A DNA stretch of 64,000 bases from Holacanthus passer (taxonomy: Eukaryota > Chordata > Actinopteri > Pomacanthidae). Location of the stretch: NCBI GenBank assembly GCA_025331565.1, contig JAFREQ010000062.1:1571501-1635500 (forward strand), given 5' to 3'. Each line of letters begins with the position of its first letter. The first letter of the stretch is position 1. The translations under genes were made by a program, and so were the position numbers. Of the stretch, positions 42,176 to 47,989 are shown one piece after another. Under the pieces are notes generated by a model that had not been told where the DNA came from, ran no database searches, and saw only the letters and a program-made list of their open reading frames with translations.

Positions 42176-43232
42176 ACACATGTACAGTACATACTCACAC
42201 ACACGCTCAGTGAAACTCACACAAACACATGTTTTGGTTTCTGTATTAATGCGTTGTCATGTACTTCCTCATCCGCTGCTTTTATTCTTATTATGCTACT
42301 TCATCATTCTGACTGCACCTGAACGCAGGACACTAAATTAACGTACGCTGTGTGTGTGTGTGTCAGTGTGTGTGTTTGTTTTCATACACTGAAAAACCCT
42401 TGTGATTCAGTGCACATGAGCTTATTCAGATTTCCAATGTGTGTGTACGTCTATTCATGTTTGTGTGTGTTTCAGTGTATCTGGACTCGCATGCATCTCT
42501 TCGTGCACCTTGGCCTCCTTATTTTTGTGTGTCTGTGTGTGTGTTGTTAGAGATGATGAGCTTTCAAGGTGTTTTGGTTTCCATGTCATTTTGTTAGAAG
42601 GAGCGTAGTCGTACACACATCACATTTAGCTGTCAGGCTTTTGGAAACCACACTGACTCCAAGCCACAAATGTATTTGAATAGACAATGTTTCAGCCCCA
42701 GCTGGTTTGTTTGTCAGGTTAAAAAAAACACTGGGATCAAAATTATACTAATACCGCAGACATGATGTTTGGATGCTTAACTGTGAACTGTCAGTAACTT
42801 GAGTGCTATAACAAAAAATCACTTTAAAGGGTCAGTTCAGTTGAAATCACACACAAGAATCACAGTTGTGGCGGCAAAACACTCAACAAAACCTCTGTGA
42901 ATTAAACCAAGCCTTTGTAATTTAACTTTTAAAATCACTTTAATGATGGTCTGTTTTTGCAGCTCTGATGAAACCACATTGATTCAACAAGCAGCTCATG
43001 AAAGGTTTTGTTGTTTTGAACACTCGAACTGTGTGATGTGAAAATCGCTCAGGTGCACAGGAAGTGATGCACTGTACATTTCTGGTTTGAGCAAAGAGAA
43101 GAAGAAGAAACAGGAAGTTAGGAAATGGAAAAGAGCCTCATGTAAAGAAACTCGTGTCCCAGTCTCATCCACACAGTTTGATTGATAGATGTGTCCAGGA
43201 AGTGCAGCACAGAAATGAAATATTAACACCTC

Positions 43233-43283
<51 letters not shown>

Positions 43284-45828
43284 GGTAAAGTGGCCCAGAC
43301 GGCCTGCATGTCGGCCTGTAAACACATCTCCACCTCCCTGATGCAGCTCCTGCTCGACCCGGAGGTCAGACAGATCTCCATGGGAGCTCTGCACCAGCTC
43401 CACACCGACGTCAAGGAGTGCGAGAGTGAGTGTCGTCTTTTAGCTTTTTAATTAGCAAACTACTGGCTTTTTCCCTTCCCTCCCTTTGTCCTCCCCCTGT
43501 ACCTTCTTCTGCTTTCTTCCTCCTTCTCTCCTCTTAACCTTTGCTATAACTACATAACATACATAACTACCAACTATATTTATTTGTATTTATGGACCAA
43601 TGCACAAAAAAATTTGTTTGCTCACAAAAATGACGACCCACAAATTACCAATTTGGAAGTGCTACTTTTAAAAGAAACTTTTCATGTGTGCAGTTTGCAT
43701 CTGAAAGCACAGGGGGCGCTATGGATCAACCAGTTACATCGTGAGAGGAGAGCATCTCTGATACTCTTTACATGTCACTTTTTCTTCTCCTATCTCTTCT
43801 TTTCTCCTTTTCCTGCTTTTTCCCCCCACTTCTTTATCCTCTCTTTGCATCTTTCCTCTCATCTTCTTCTCCTTTATCCTCCCATCGTTTCATCCTCTTC
43901 TTCCCACTACTCTTTCCTCTTCCTCCCTCCCCCATCCATCCCTCTCTTCCTCCCCCTCCCTCCCCCCCTTTGCCTTGTTTTCTAAGACTCAAAGATGCGG
44001 AGCGCTTGCAGATAAAGGAAGGGGGAGGAATGAAAGGGTGCGAGGCGTCGTTGGCTCCGTTTTTACGTGATCAAGGTTCTCAGAGTCAGAGCGCGGGTCA
44101 CACGGTGTGCGTTGTGTATGTGTGTTTGTGACGTGATGCGCAGTGACATGCGTGCAGTGCTGCGGAGGGGTTAGGAGGTTACAGAGTTACTTATTCATGG
44201 CAGACGCAGGGTTCAGATAAAGGAAGAACTGGCGAGGATGGGGAGCGGTGGAAGGAAGAGGGGCGGATGAAATGCAAAAGAAGCAGAGGAGGTGAAAAAT
44301 TTGAGGGATGTGAAGAATTCAAAAGGGGACAAGGCTGGAGAGACAGACGGAGGAGGAAACCACAAGACAGAGCAAGAGCGAGGAGGCGGGGGTGGGAACG
44401 AGGGATTAGATTTAAAAGGAAAGATGGAAGGAGCCTGAAAGAGAAGGCAGGAACAAGGGATTAAAGAAAAAGGGTGAAATGAAAAGTGCAAGGTGGATGG
44501 ATAGATTAAAGGAAGAAATGGGAGGATGGGATGGGGGGATTAAAATATGGGGGGGAAATACTGTTATACTGTTAAACTGTTTTACTGGTGTTACTGTTTT
44601 ACTAGAGGAAATATTTGATGGAAGAGGAGGATAAATAGTAAAAGTGAGATGTGTTCAGGAACAAGTGCAAAGTAAGAGTGAAAAATGGATGGACAGAATG
44701 AGTAAGAAAGAGGACAAGGAATAAATAAAGGAACATGGGAAATGAATAGAGGAAGTCATGAAAAGAAAAAAAGGAGTATCTATGAAAAAGCAGAAAATGG
44801 AGTCAGATTAAAAATTAAATGAATGAGAAGTAAAACACTGTTGGAGGGCGCTAAAAGAAAGTGAACTGAGGAGGGATTAAATGAAAAAAGAGAGTAATAT
44901 AGAAGGAAGGAGCAGAATGGGATGAAAGAGGTCGAGGAACAAGAGGGCAGAGAAAATGGGATTAAATGAAAGAGGTGTGAAATGAAAAAAAAAATGAAAG
45001 TACGAGAGAAAGAAAGAACAAAATCCACAGATGAGAGGAGGGATTAAAGGAAAATTAACGGTGAGTCTGAAAGGAGGAGGAAGTGAGAGAGAGCACAAGA
45101 AAGAGAGGAATTAGAGATTAAACAAAAAAAGGATTGTGACAGATAAAAAGAAACGGAGGTGCAGATGAAACCAGGAGGGCACAGACCTCCACCAAGGATA
45201 ATAGTCCGCTCTTTTGTGATATGCAAAAGCATCGCGGGAGAAATGATTTCTGGATCTGCTCCAAAGTTTAATGGGTTCTTCCTTGGCCCAAGCTGCACCC
45301 ACCAGGTTTAATGAAAATCGGACCAGTGGTTGTTCTGTAATCTGAGCTGAACAAATGTGAAGGTAAAAGAAATGAAATATTCTAATGTAGCAACTTGCAG
45401 AGATTGAAATGATTGCAATGTAAAAGTAAAAAATTGAAGATTGGAGTGAGAAGAAGAAAAGGTAGAAAACATTAAAAAAATGAGAAGAAAGCCACAAAAA
45501 CACTGAGGGAAAATGACAATAAGGTAAAGAAAGATCTGGTGAAAGGTGTAAAAGAGGCCGACTGTCCTCATCAGAAAAACCACAGCTGTGATCTGAAGTT
45601 CAAAACTTCATACGAACTATTTTCCTGGGACCATTTGCACGTAGCTTTTAGCTGTGTGTTAAACCTTTGAGGGAGGAGTTCGAGGTGGAAGAAGTAGAAG
45701 TGGAAGTTAGCAGGTAGAATCTGGAGGCCGAGATGAAAGGTTAGTTTAGCTTCACAGTTCATGAGCACGGCCTTCTGGGAGTGTGTGTCTCACGGGGGTC
45801 ACTGAAGATGGCAGGCGTGTAATCAGTG

Positions 45829-45894
<66 letters not shown>

Positions 45895-46050
45895 TGAGGT
45901 GAAAGAGATTAGCTACAGGCTTGCTCTCCCTCTCTCCGCGGCACTCCTCTTTTCTCTCGTTCCCTCGCTCAGAATACCAGTCGGCTTGTTTACGGGGGCC
46001 AACTGACGCCAAGACCCCAGCTCACACTCCGTACGACCCCGACACACATG

Positions 46051-46088
<38 letters not shown>

Positions 46089-46698
46089 CGTCACCCTGGG
46101 TTCAAAATCCAACAGTCCTCAACTGTTCTCAAACATGCAGGCAAAGCCCTGTACAAACAACAAATAAACACACACACACACACCGACAAGCCGACCAAGT
46201 GTCACGCTCTCACACACACTCTCACACGCTCACATCCATCAAGACAAATGCTAGAAAATCTCCACCGTCCACACACACACATTCAACACAACCTGCGTTT
46301 AAACACACCACAAAACCTTTGCTCTTTCACACCCACACAAACACACACAAGCACGCACACACACTCTCTTTCTCTTTTTCAACAAGACCCAGCGACATGA
46401 CTCTGACACCCTGCCCTCCCCTTCCCTTCCCTGCCTCTCCTCCCTCCCCCTCCTCCCTCCTCCTCCTCCCCAGGCTGTCATTTGTCTGCCAATCTATCCC
46501 GATGCATAGCGAATCCGACCAGGTCTTTTATTATTCCGTTTTTCACCCTCTTTTTTTCCTCCTCCTCCTCTCTTCCCTCTCTCCGGGGGTGGACTGGGGG
46601 GGGCGGGTTTGTATTTTCCCACAGGTTTTGCCAGAGCCGGCCCGGTCGCAGGCTTCCAGGGTGACACGTTGCTTCTGGCCTTCAGTGACTTGAGACAA
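1673..46698 (+). CDS. exoc6b: exoc6b, exocyst complex component 6B (Sec15B), spliced, 3' incomplete
   Basis: Twenty exons, listed separately, join in frame to 730 codons. The family product is about 810 residues, so the last roughly 80 (starting near LLDLF in other vertebrates) lie beyond the window. EXOC6B is the Sec15 subunit of the octameric exocyst, which tethers secretory vesicles to the plasma membrane. Sec15 is known to bind Rab GTPases such as Rab11 through its helical C-terminal domain, linking vesicles to the complex. What is seen: an N-terminal helical region (residues 1-215), a variable basic-then-acidic linker (216-277), then the conserved C-terminal region starting VPGAHDLVDFSPVYRC. 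There is no signal peptide or membrane span, as expected for a cytosolic peripheral protein. The paralogue EXOC6 is excluded by B-type wording in exons 2 and 7. The start at 1673 was chosen because it has a strong Kozak context and leads directly into EHERILREIESTDT. Confidence 0.96.
1785..2226. repeat. Cluster of GCTAGC/GCTAAC words
   Basis: GCTAGC occurs at 1785, 1795, 1861, 1891, 2053 and 2221. GCTAAC occurs at 1869, 2033 and 2043. GCTAGTTAGC occurs at 2201. About ten copies of a six-base word family in 440 bases is far above chance. The cluster sits at the 3' shore of the promoter CpG island, in intron 1. Its function is unknown. Confidence 0.7.
3412..3612. mobile_element. MITE-like non-autonomous DNA element
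   Basis: About 200 bases whose ends are imperfect inverted repeats: the left end begins GAGCTGCAATGA, and the right end reads CATTCGCAGCCCC, whose complement begins GGGGCTGCGAATG. The interior is rich in ATTAAT/ATTGAT words. This matches my memory of a common teleost repeat that begins with GCTGCAA and carries many GATTAAT motifs. A fragment of the same family seems to occur at 62781-62850. The exact family name is not known to me. Confidence 0.55.
5029..5081 (+). mobile_element. Retroposon 3' tail, copy 1
   Basis: The segment reads TTTCCCCACTGAGGGACGAA, then TAAAGGTTTATC, then TTATC repeats. It is nearly identical to 8971-9024. A short unique segment followed by a simple repeat of five bases is typical of the 3' end of non-LTR retroposons in fish. 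Only the 3' end is recognisable here. Confidence 0.55.
5895..5958. repeat. CA microsatellite
   Basis: About 31 uninterrupted CA units in intron 1. Alternating purine-pyrimidine DNA of this length is expected to be length-polymorphic. Frames through it yield only His-Thr or Cys-Val runs and are not genes. Confidence 0.95.
7406..7418 (-). promoter_or_regulatory. CTCF-like core word
   Basis: CGCCCCCTGATGG is one base off the complement of the common CTCF core (CGCCCCCTNGTGG). It is a single motif in intron 1 without other support, so it is a weak call. Confidence 0.25.
7858..8023 (+). CDS. exoc6b: exoc6b exon 2
   Basis: Residues 30-85. The acceptor tttcctccag has a good pyrimidine tract and the donor is AAG|gtaagg. 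The peptide includes EHGLFMEKLDARIRNHDREI, MCNHHFQGFVDSITELL and KVRGEAQKLK. The last two are close to EXOC6B and distinguish it from EXOC6. This is part of the N-terminal helical region of Sec15 that takes part in exocyst assembly. Intron 2 is only 78 bases. Confidence 0.96.
8102..8149 (+). CDS. exoc6b: exoc6b exon 3
   Basis: Residues 86-101, SQVIDTNRRLQDDGKE, matching the QVTDTNR..Q..GKE segment of the Sec15 family. It is a 48-base exon in phase 0. The acceptor is ctctctcag and the donor GAG|gttagt. It is flanked by introns of 78 and 93 bases. Confidence 0.95.
8243..8333 (+). CDS. exoc6b: exoc6b exon 4
   Basis: Residues 102-131 plus the first base of the next codon. The peptide reads LTSSMEELQQCRVQQRNIAT then TIDKLTHCLP, matching the MEELKQCR.QQRNI..TVDKL..CLP segment of EXOC6B. 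The acceptor is tcttcttttcag and the donor CAG|gtaaca. This is a helical, likely coiled-coil, part of the N-terminal region. Confidence 0.95.
8528..8573 (+). CDS. exoc6b: exoc6b exon 5
   Basis: A 46-base exon encoding residues 132-146 and two bases of Arg147: V, then LEMYSRLQEQMRAK. It matches VLEMYSKL..QM..KR of the family. The acceptor is ctttcctcag and the donor AG|gtatgt. Intron 4 is 194 bases. Confidence 0.95.
8574..9696 (+). other. exoc6b intron 5
   Basis: This 1.1 kb intron contains a retroposon 3' tail at 8971-9024 and short GT tracts near 9176 and 9363-9395. It ends in a GT repeat that forms the acceptor tract of exon 6. No gene was recognised. Confidence 0.85.
8971..9024 (+). mobile_element. 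Retroposon 3' tail, copy 2
   Basis: It carries the same TTTCCCCACTG.GGGACGAATA core as 5029-5081 in the same orientation, followed by AAAGGTTTATC and TTATC repeats. The close identity implies a shared, fairly recent family. Confidence 0.55.
9697..9901 (+). CDS. exoc6b: exoc6b exon 6
   Basis: Residues 147-215. Segments include RYYPALRTLEQLELTCLPRA, QYRFCSIMAENIPKLRTQIR and the nearly invariant DFLESIRKHSDKIGETAIKQ. The donor is CAG|gtacaa. The acceptor is unusual: the bases before the AG are a GT repeat (about 9680-9693) rather than a pyrimidine tract. The protein alignment leaves no doubt about the exon itself. Confidence 0.96.
10895..11100 (+). pseudogene. Decayed Tc1-like transposase C-terminal remnant
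   Basis: The + strand at 10930-10998 reads LERHVGRDSPLPPSKHQIME followed by FLK. I recognise this as the C-terminal part of a Tc1/mariner-type transposase that is abundant in fish genomes (ERHV..RSPPPSSKHQ..EYL in intact relatives). The following bases, ending near TTTAATTTGTCAACC, match the 3' UTR of that element. Upstream frames are broken by stops and no catalytic residues remain, so it is inactive. Confidence 0.6.
11280..11330 (+). mobile_element. Short interspersed-repeat fragment
   Basis: The words GGGGGTCCTGGGACCGC and TTTGAGAATCACTGG resemble a frequent teleost repeat (GGGTCC.GGACC...TTTGAGAACCACTG). A similar arrangement occurs at 47728-47762 (GGGTCCTCGGACCTGATTTT then GAGAAACAG). 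Family unknown. Confidence 0.4.
11730..12290. repeat. Purine-rich low-complexity tract
   Basis: The + strand is strongly GA-biased for about 560 bases (GAGGA, GAAGA, GGAGA words), directly after a pyrimidine-biased stretch. It gives artificial Ser/Phe/Leu-rich frames on the minus strand, which I do not treat as genes. Confidence 0.8.
13378..13480 (+). mobile_element. Interspersed repeat fragment
   Basis: The words TAGTAGGGATGTCCC, TCAGGTTTTTGCCCCTGATC and CCGAGTCATTTAATGTGGAG match my memory of a widespread teleost repeat that starts GGGATGTCCCGATC. The element may extend to about 13775, where AGCCAGCCCTAATG could be its degenerate other end. Family unknown. Confidence 0.45.
16932..17117 (+). 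CDS. exoc6b: exoc6b exon 7 (variable linker)
   Basis: Residues 216-277, 62 codons in phase 0. It begins AQLQRSLDSSVSTQPR, continues through a basic, Gly/Ala-rich stretch (IGRRGRKEAVAARAG) and ends with the conserved acidic run SEQDSGILDVDDEEEEDE. The ends match EXOC6B but the middle does not. The acceptor is gtgcttcag and the donor GAA|gtgaaa, a weak site whose use is fixed by the next exon starting VPGAHDL. The linker separates the N-terminal and C-terminal helical regions and is probably disordered. Confidence 0.9.
17118..19379 (+). other. exoc6b intron 7
   Basis: This 2.3 kb intron contains a pyrimidine-rich patch near 17420-17510, a long but low-complexity open frame at 17998-18840 that I reject as a gene, and CT repeats at 18929-18966 and 19189-19203. 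It ends just before exon 8. Confidence 0.85.
19380..19448 (+). CDS. exoc6b: exoc6b exon 8
   Basis: Residues 278-300, VPGAHDLVDFSPVYRCLHIY then TVL. The PGA.DLVDFSPVYRCLHIY block is one of the most conserved in EXOC6/EXOC6B and opens the C-terminal half. The acceptor is tctctgtgtag and the donor CTG|gtgagt, a full consensus donor. 69 bases, phase 0. Confidence 0.96.
20455..21440. repeat. Purine-rich low-complexity tracts
   Basis: The + strand is dominated by GGAGA, GAAAG and GGGAG words over most of about 1 kb, broken near 20740-20960 by ordinary sequence. Open frames on the minus strand here are compositional artefacts. Confidence 0.8.
22377..22424. repeat. CA microsatellite
   Basis: About 24 perfect CA units in intron 8, followed by a short CT run. 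Confidence 0.95.
22526..22738 (+). repeat. Direct repeat pair, about 43 bases each
   Basis: Copy 1 (22526-22568) and copy 2 (22697-22738) share ACATTGTTCAGCTGAGGGTC and then a near-identical stretch ending AATTAAAGAACA. They are 171 bases apart. Copy 2 runs directly into an interspersed repeat sequence, so the pair may come from transposition or a local duplication. Confidence 0.75.
22740..22830 (+). mobile_element. Interspersed repeat fragment (CACCCACC..AGTTTCATG type)
   Basis: The segment reads ACACCCACCGAGTTTCATGA, AAATGGGGCCAGTGG and TTTTTGCATAATCCTGCTGA, then CAAACAGAACAAAC. I recognise this as a common teleost repeat. A second copy lies at 45170-45365. Confidence 0.55.
23851..23934 (+). 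CDS. exoc6b: exoc6b exon 9
   Basis: Residues 301-328. It begins GLRDVFENYYRKQRRKQARL and ends VLQPHSNM. The FENYYRKQRRKQARLVLQP block is nearly invariant in vertebrate EXOC6B. The acceptor is tgtgttttag and the donor ATG|gtatga. Phase 0, 84 bases. Confidence 0.96.
23935..24255 (+). other. exoc6b intron 9
   Basis: A 321-base intron with short CA runs near 24019-24031. Nothing else notable. Confidence 0.85.
24256..24302 (+). CDS. exoc6b: exoc6b exon 10
   Basis: A 47-base exon encoding residues 329-343 and two bases of Gly344: HETLEGYRRYFNQIV. It matches the MHETLDGYRKYFNQIVG block. The acceptor is catttctag and the donor GG|gtaagt. Confidence 0.96.
25333..25398. repeat. Compound CT-CA microsatellite
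   Basis: About 12 CT units followed by about 21 CA units. Confidence 0.95.
25510..25591. repeat. CA microsatellite
   Basis: About 41 uninterrupted CA units, among the longest simple repeats in the window. Confidence 0.95.
26044..26164 (+). CDS. exoc6b: exoc6b exon 11
   Basis: Residues 344-384. Segments include GFFVVEDHVLHTTQGLVNRA, YVEELWELALSKIVAALRTH and a final S. It matches the conserved FFVVEDH.LHTTQGLV.RAY block of the C-terminal half. The acceptor is cctacacccag and the donor TCT|gtaagg. The next intron is only 125 bases. Confidence 0.96.
26290..26361 (+). CDS. exoc6b: exoc6b exon 12
   Basis: Residues 385-408, SYCDNPDLVLDLKNLIVLFA then DTLQ. It matches SYC..P.LVLDLKNLIVLFADTLQ of EXOC6B. 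The acceptor is tctcctcag and the donor CAG|gtatgt, followed by a short GT run. Confidence 0.96.
26362..27366 (+). other. exoc6b intron 12
   Basis: A 1.0 kb AT-rich intron with a T run near 26451-26464 and a GATGG-rich patch near 26713-26760. No gene or mobile element was recognised. Confidence 0.85.
27367..27464 (+). CDS. exoc6b: exoc6b exon 13
   Basis: Residues 409-440 plus two bases of Arg441. It starts GYGFPVSQLFDMLLEMREQY and ends GEILLKRWNITF. The YGFPV.QLFDMLLE.R.QY block is conserved. The end differs from the usual KKWAGIF. The acceptor is ctcctgcag and the donor AG|gtactg. Confidence 0.95.
27465..28309 (+). other. exoc6b intron 13
   Basis: An 845-base intron containing GT-rich sequence (about 27812-27855), a CT then CA tract (27945-27995) and another GT run near 28203-28221. 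All open frames here are simple-repeat artefacts. Confidence 0.85.
28310..28415 (+). CDS. exoc6b: exoc6b exon 14
   Basis: Residues 441-476. It begins RQVLDQDNYSPIPVSTEQEY and continues RHYTSQFPLQDPELEK. DNYSPIPV and QFP.QD.ELEK are hallmark EXOC6B segments. The acceptor is cctctccag and the donor AAG|gtagag. Confidence 0.95.
28668..28777 (+). CDS. exoc6b: exoc6b exon 15
   Basis: Residues 477-512 plus two bases of Ser513. It begins LPFPKKLPFSEFVPKVYCQL and continues KEFIYACLKYSEDLHL. It matches PFPKKFPFSEFVPKVY.Q.KEFIYACLK.SEDLHL. The acceptor is atttcttttag and the donor AG|gtacac. Intron 14 is 252 bases. Confidence 0.96.
28778..34121 (+). other. exoc6b intron 15
   Basis: This 5.3 kb intron contains a GT run (29219-29241), CA runs (29367-29392, 32226-32259) and a GT tract (33015-33060), and ends in the GT repeat at the exon 16 acceptor. 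The segment 31197-31704 has open frames on both strands without any recognisable domain. The stretch 33840-34020 is non-repetitive and AT-rich, of the kind often found in conserved non-coding DNA, but conservation cannot be judged here. Confidence 0.8.
34091..34267. repeat. GT microsatellites flanking exon 16
   Basis: A GT tract lies at 34091-34115 just upstream of the exon 16 acceptor (only tcctcag separates them). A second lies at 34238-34267, starting four bases after the donor junction. Exon 16 is thus enclosed by UG repeats in the pre-mRNA. Confidence 0.95.
34122..34233 (+). CDS. exoc6b: exoc6b exon 16
   Basis: Residues 513-550. It begins SSTEVDDMIRKSTNLLLTRT and continues LSHCLQYAIKKKNVGLAE. 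It matches SSTEVDDMIRKSTNLLLTRTL with a more variable second half. The donor is GAG|gtactg. Acceptor and donor are both embedded in GT repeats. Intron 16 is 831 bases. Confidence 0.96.
34234..35064 (+). other. exoc6b intron 16
   Basis: An 831-base AT-rich intron that begins with the GT repeat and has a TTG repeat near 34436-34456. No gene or mobile element was recognised. Confidence 0.85.
35065..35199 (+). CDS. exoc6b: exoc6b exon 17
   Basis: Residues 551-595. Segments are LVQVIINTTHLEQSCHFLEE, FISNITNVPPDTVNATKLYG and TSTFK. It matches LVQIIINTTHLE.SC.YLEEFI.NITNV. The acceptor is tttgcatccag and the donor AAG|gtacgc. The next intron is 90 bases. Confidence 0.96.
35290..35478 (+). CDS. exoc6b: exoc6b exon 18
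   Basis: Residues 596-658, 63 codons in phase 0. It begins DARHAAEAEIYTSLNAKIDQ, continues FLQLADYDWMAAVQGGGTLD and ends ASDYLIDLIAFLKSTFSVFT then NLP. DARHAAE.EIYT.LN.KIDQFLQLADYDWM is diagnostic. It is part of the C-terminal helical domain that in Sec15 homologues contacts Rab GTPases. The donor CCT|gttagt is followed at once by a CA repeat. Confidence 0.96.
35655..35750 (+). mobile_element. Interspersed repeat fragment (CATTTTGGGAAATA type)
   Basis: AGTTCAGCATTTTGGGAAAT followed by ATGCCTTTGTGCTTTGTTGC resembles a frequent teleost repeat reading ACATTTTGGGAAATACGCTT. Only one end is recognisable. Family unknown. Confidence 0.45.
38188..38217 (+). CDS. exoc6b: Candidate 30-base in-frame microexon of exoc6b (18b)
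   Basis: Exon 18 ends and exon 19 begins in phase 0. Between them, tttctcaccgtag precedes 30 bases with no stop, followed by gtgagtat, a full consensus donor. The insert would encode GTPIEHATLP after residue 658, giving NLP-GTPIEHATLP-GKVAQ. Size, phase and strong donor all fit a regulated cassette microexon of the kind known in neural transcripts of exocyst and other trafficking genes. Against it, no UGC motif lies in the last 30 bases upstream, and the main family protein lacks these residues. This is inference from splice signals only. Confidence 0.5.
40813..40853 (-). mobile_element. Retroposon 3' tail, diverged reverse copy
   Basis: The complement reads TTTCCCCTCAGAGATCCATA then AAATTCATCTTATCTTATA. 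It is a diverged, reversed relative of the tails at 5029 and 8971. Confidence 0.45.
42132..42173. repeat. CA microsatellite
   Basis: About 21 CA units in intron 18. Confidence 0.95.
43235..43280 (+). repeat. CT microsatellite forming the exon 19 acceptor tract
   Basis: About 23 CT units run straight into the CAG acceptor of exon 19. The whole pyrimidine tract of this splice site is therefore a length-variable simple repeat. Confidence 0.95.
43284..43425 (+). CDS. exoc6b: exoc6b exon 19
   Basis: Residues 659-705 plus one base of Ser706. Segments are GKVAQTACMSACKHISTSLM, QLLLDPEVRQISMGALHQLH and TDVKECE. It matches LPGKVAQTACMSACKH..TSLMQLLL..EVRQ of EXOC6B. The donor is A|gtgagt, a full consensus. 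The acceptor is described under the CT microsatellite. Confidence 0.96.
43706..43721 (+). promoter_or_regulatory. CTCF-like core word
   Basis: AGCACAGGGGGCGCTA carries the intact AGGGGGCGCTA half of the CTCF consensus, with mismatches in the CCACC half. A weak, sequence-only call. Confidence 0.25.
44215..45170. repeat. Purine-rich low-complexity tract
   Basis: Nearly 1 kb of + strand dominated by GGA, GAAA and AGG words. Minus-strand frames through it are Phe/Ser/Pro-rich artefacts. Confidence 0.8.
45170..45365 (+). mobile_element. Interspersed repeat, more complete copy
   Basis: It starts ACAGACCTCCACCAAGGATA and includes CTGCACCCACCAGGTTTAAT, then GAAAATCGGACCAGTGGTTG and TTCTGTAATC. It shares CACCCACC-GTTTAATGAAAAT-CCAGTGGTT with 22740-22830. 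Family unknown. Confidence 0.55.
45831..45892. repeat. GT microsatellite
   Basis: About 31 uninterrupted GT units in intron 19. Confidence 0.95.
46625..46698 (+). CDS. exoc6b: exoc6b exon 20 (last exon in window)
   Basis: Residues 706-730. It begins SFARAGPVAGFQGDTLLLAF and ends SDLRQ. It matches FARSGPVPGFQ.DTLQLAF.DLRQ of EXOC6B. The acceptor is tattttcccacag and the donor CAA|gtaggt. The next conserved segment (LLDLF..WDWSTYLADYGQP in the family) was not found downstream. Pyrimidine-rich tracts lie on both sides of the exon. Confidence 0.95.
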
Positions 46699-47514
46699 GT
46701 AGGTCTTTGTCTCCCTCGTGGTCCTCTCTCCTTCGTTTTCTCTTTCTCTGTTTTTTTTTCTTCTCTCCACTATCTTTTTTCTACCTCCTCCTCCTTCACC
46801 CCCTCGCCCTTTTCATCCTTCCTCCCCCCGTCCTCCTCCTCCTCCTCCTCCAACGCTTTCTCCTCCTCGTCTTCCTCCTTCATTTGGTTTTCTGATTTTT
46901 TTGTTTTGTTTTTTACCCTCTGCTTTTTAAAGTCTACAACAATCCCACCTTCTCATCCCTGTTTGCCGACTTCCATCCATCTCTTTTTTGTTTTTTTTTA
47001 TCTCTTCTGTCTGTCACATCTTTTAAAATTCCCACAGAATTTCTTCCTTTTCTTTATTTTTCACCATCCATCAACATCTCTGTGGTCGTCTTTTCTCATG
47101 TCAAACTCTTCAGTTGTGTTTGGATCTGAACACTATGCCTCCAAATTATTGCAAGAAATATCCCTTAAGAAATCATCACGCTAATCTACCAGCTTCAAAC
47201 AACACAGCTACGAAGAGCGTTTACTAAAGATATAAATGTTAAGAGGTCATGACTCGCTGCCTTTAGGTGAAGCTTCTTATCTGCAAAAGTCTGATGTAGG
47301 TCAGACAGATCAAATCAAAAATGTATAAAATGAGTCATCCAGGTCATTTTTTGTGATTCTCATAAATGTTGCAGTCCAATGGACAACATACAACAGATTC
47401 TTCATACCTGTTTGACGATATTGTTTGACAGCCGTCCAACCTTTACCTTCTGTCCTTCTGTAGTCTAAACCCAACTGCCTCTTTGTGGGATGATATTTGT
47501 GGTTACATAATCTT

Positions 47515-47660
47515 GTAATGACCCTTGTTGGTCCAAAAAAGTTGGGACGCTGTGTGAAACATAAATCAAACCAGAATGCAATCATTTACAAGCAAACTGT
47601 GTTTACAGACAACAGTTTTACGACGTGTTCCTGAGCCCATGTGAACCTCGCCCTTGAACA
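47515..47660 (+). mobile_element. Interspersed repeat (TCCAAAAAAGTTGGGACG type)
   Basis: GGTCCAAAAAAGTTGGGACG, then CTGTGTGAAACATAAAT and AGAATGCAATCATTTACAAG, then TGTTCCTGAGCCCATGTGAA. I recognise this order from a very common teleost repeat. It is decayed and has no coding capacity. Confidence 0.6.
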
Positions 47661-47989
47661 GGTGAACACGTCGCTGTGAATCTCCACCAGTTCAGGATGA
47701 CTCGACCAGTCGCCCCCGCGGGCCGACCTGGGTCCTCGGACCTGATTTTGAGAAACAGTTGAGTGCAGGAAATGGGCCCGGCTGTGTTCTGGGGACGTCT
47801 TGTTTTGGGGTCCTGGGAAAAACGGAGCAGAACCAGCCGGAGGAGGGACAGAACTGGACGTCTCCGCTGTGTCCTGGAGAACACAGGATGTTGGGCGGAG
47901 TGTGTGTCTGCGCGCGCGCGCCGTATTTTGACTTTACGTAAAAAGCGCTTGGCAGGCAAGTGCGTACGTGCGTGAATGCACGTCTGAGT

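Larger units (their letters stand above)
35479..43283 (+). other. exoc6b intron 18
   Basis: A 7.8 kb intron. It starts with a short CA repeat (35484-35500) after the donor and contains an interspersed repeat piece (35655-35750), CA runs (36877-36893), the candidate microexon (38188-38217), a pyrimidine-rich stretch (about 39700-40380), a reversed retroposon tail (40813-40853), a CA tract (42132-42173) and GT runs. It ends in a CT microsatellite. Bases 35980-36250 and 37620-38040 are non-repetitive and could include conserved non-coding DNA, which cannot be tested here. Confidence 0.8.
43426..46624 (+). other. exoc6b intron 19
   Basis: A 3.2 kb intron with a striking strand switch: pyrimidine-rich at about 43760-43985, then purine-rich at about 44215-45170. 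It also holds a CTCF-like word (43706-43721), an interspersed repeat piece (45170-45365), a long GT tract (45831-45892), CA tracts (46055-46086 and smaller ones to 46360) and a pyrimidine-rich run (46385-46570) before exon 20. No gene was recognised. Confidence 0.85.

Noticed and set aside
7406..43721. CTCF-like words at 7406 (-) and 43706 (+) as a loop-anchor pair
   Set aside because: They point away from each other, not toward each other as loop anchors usually do, and both are imperfect matches.
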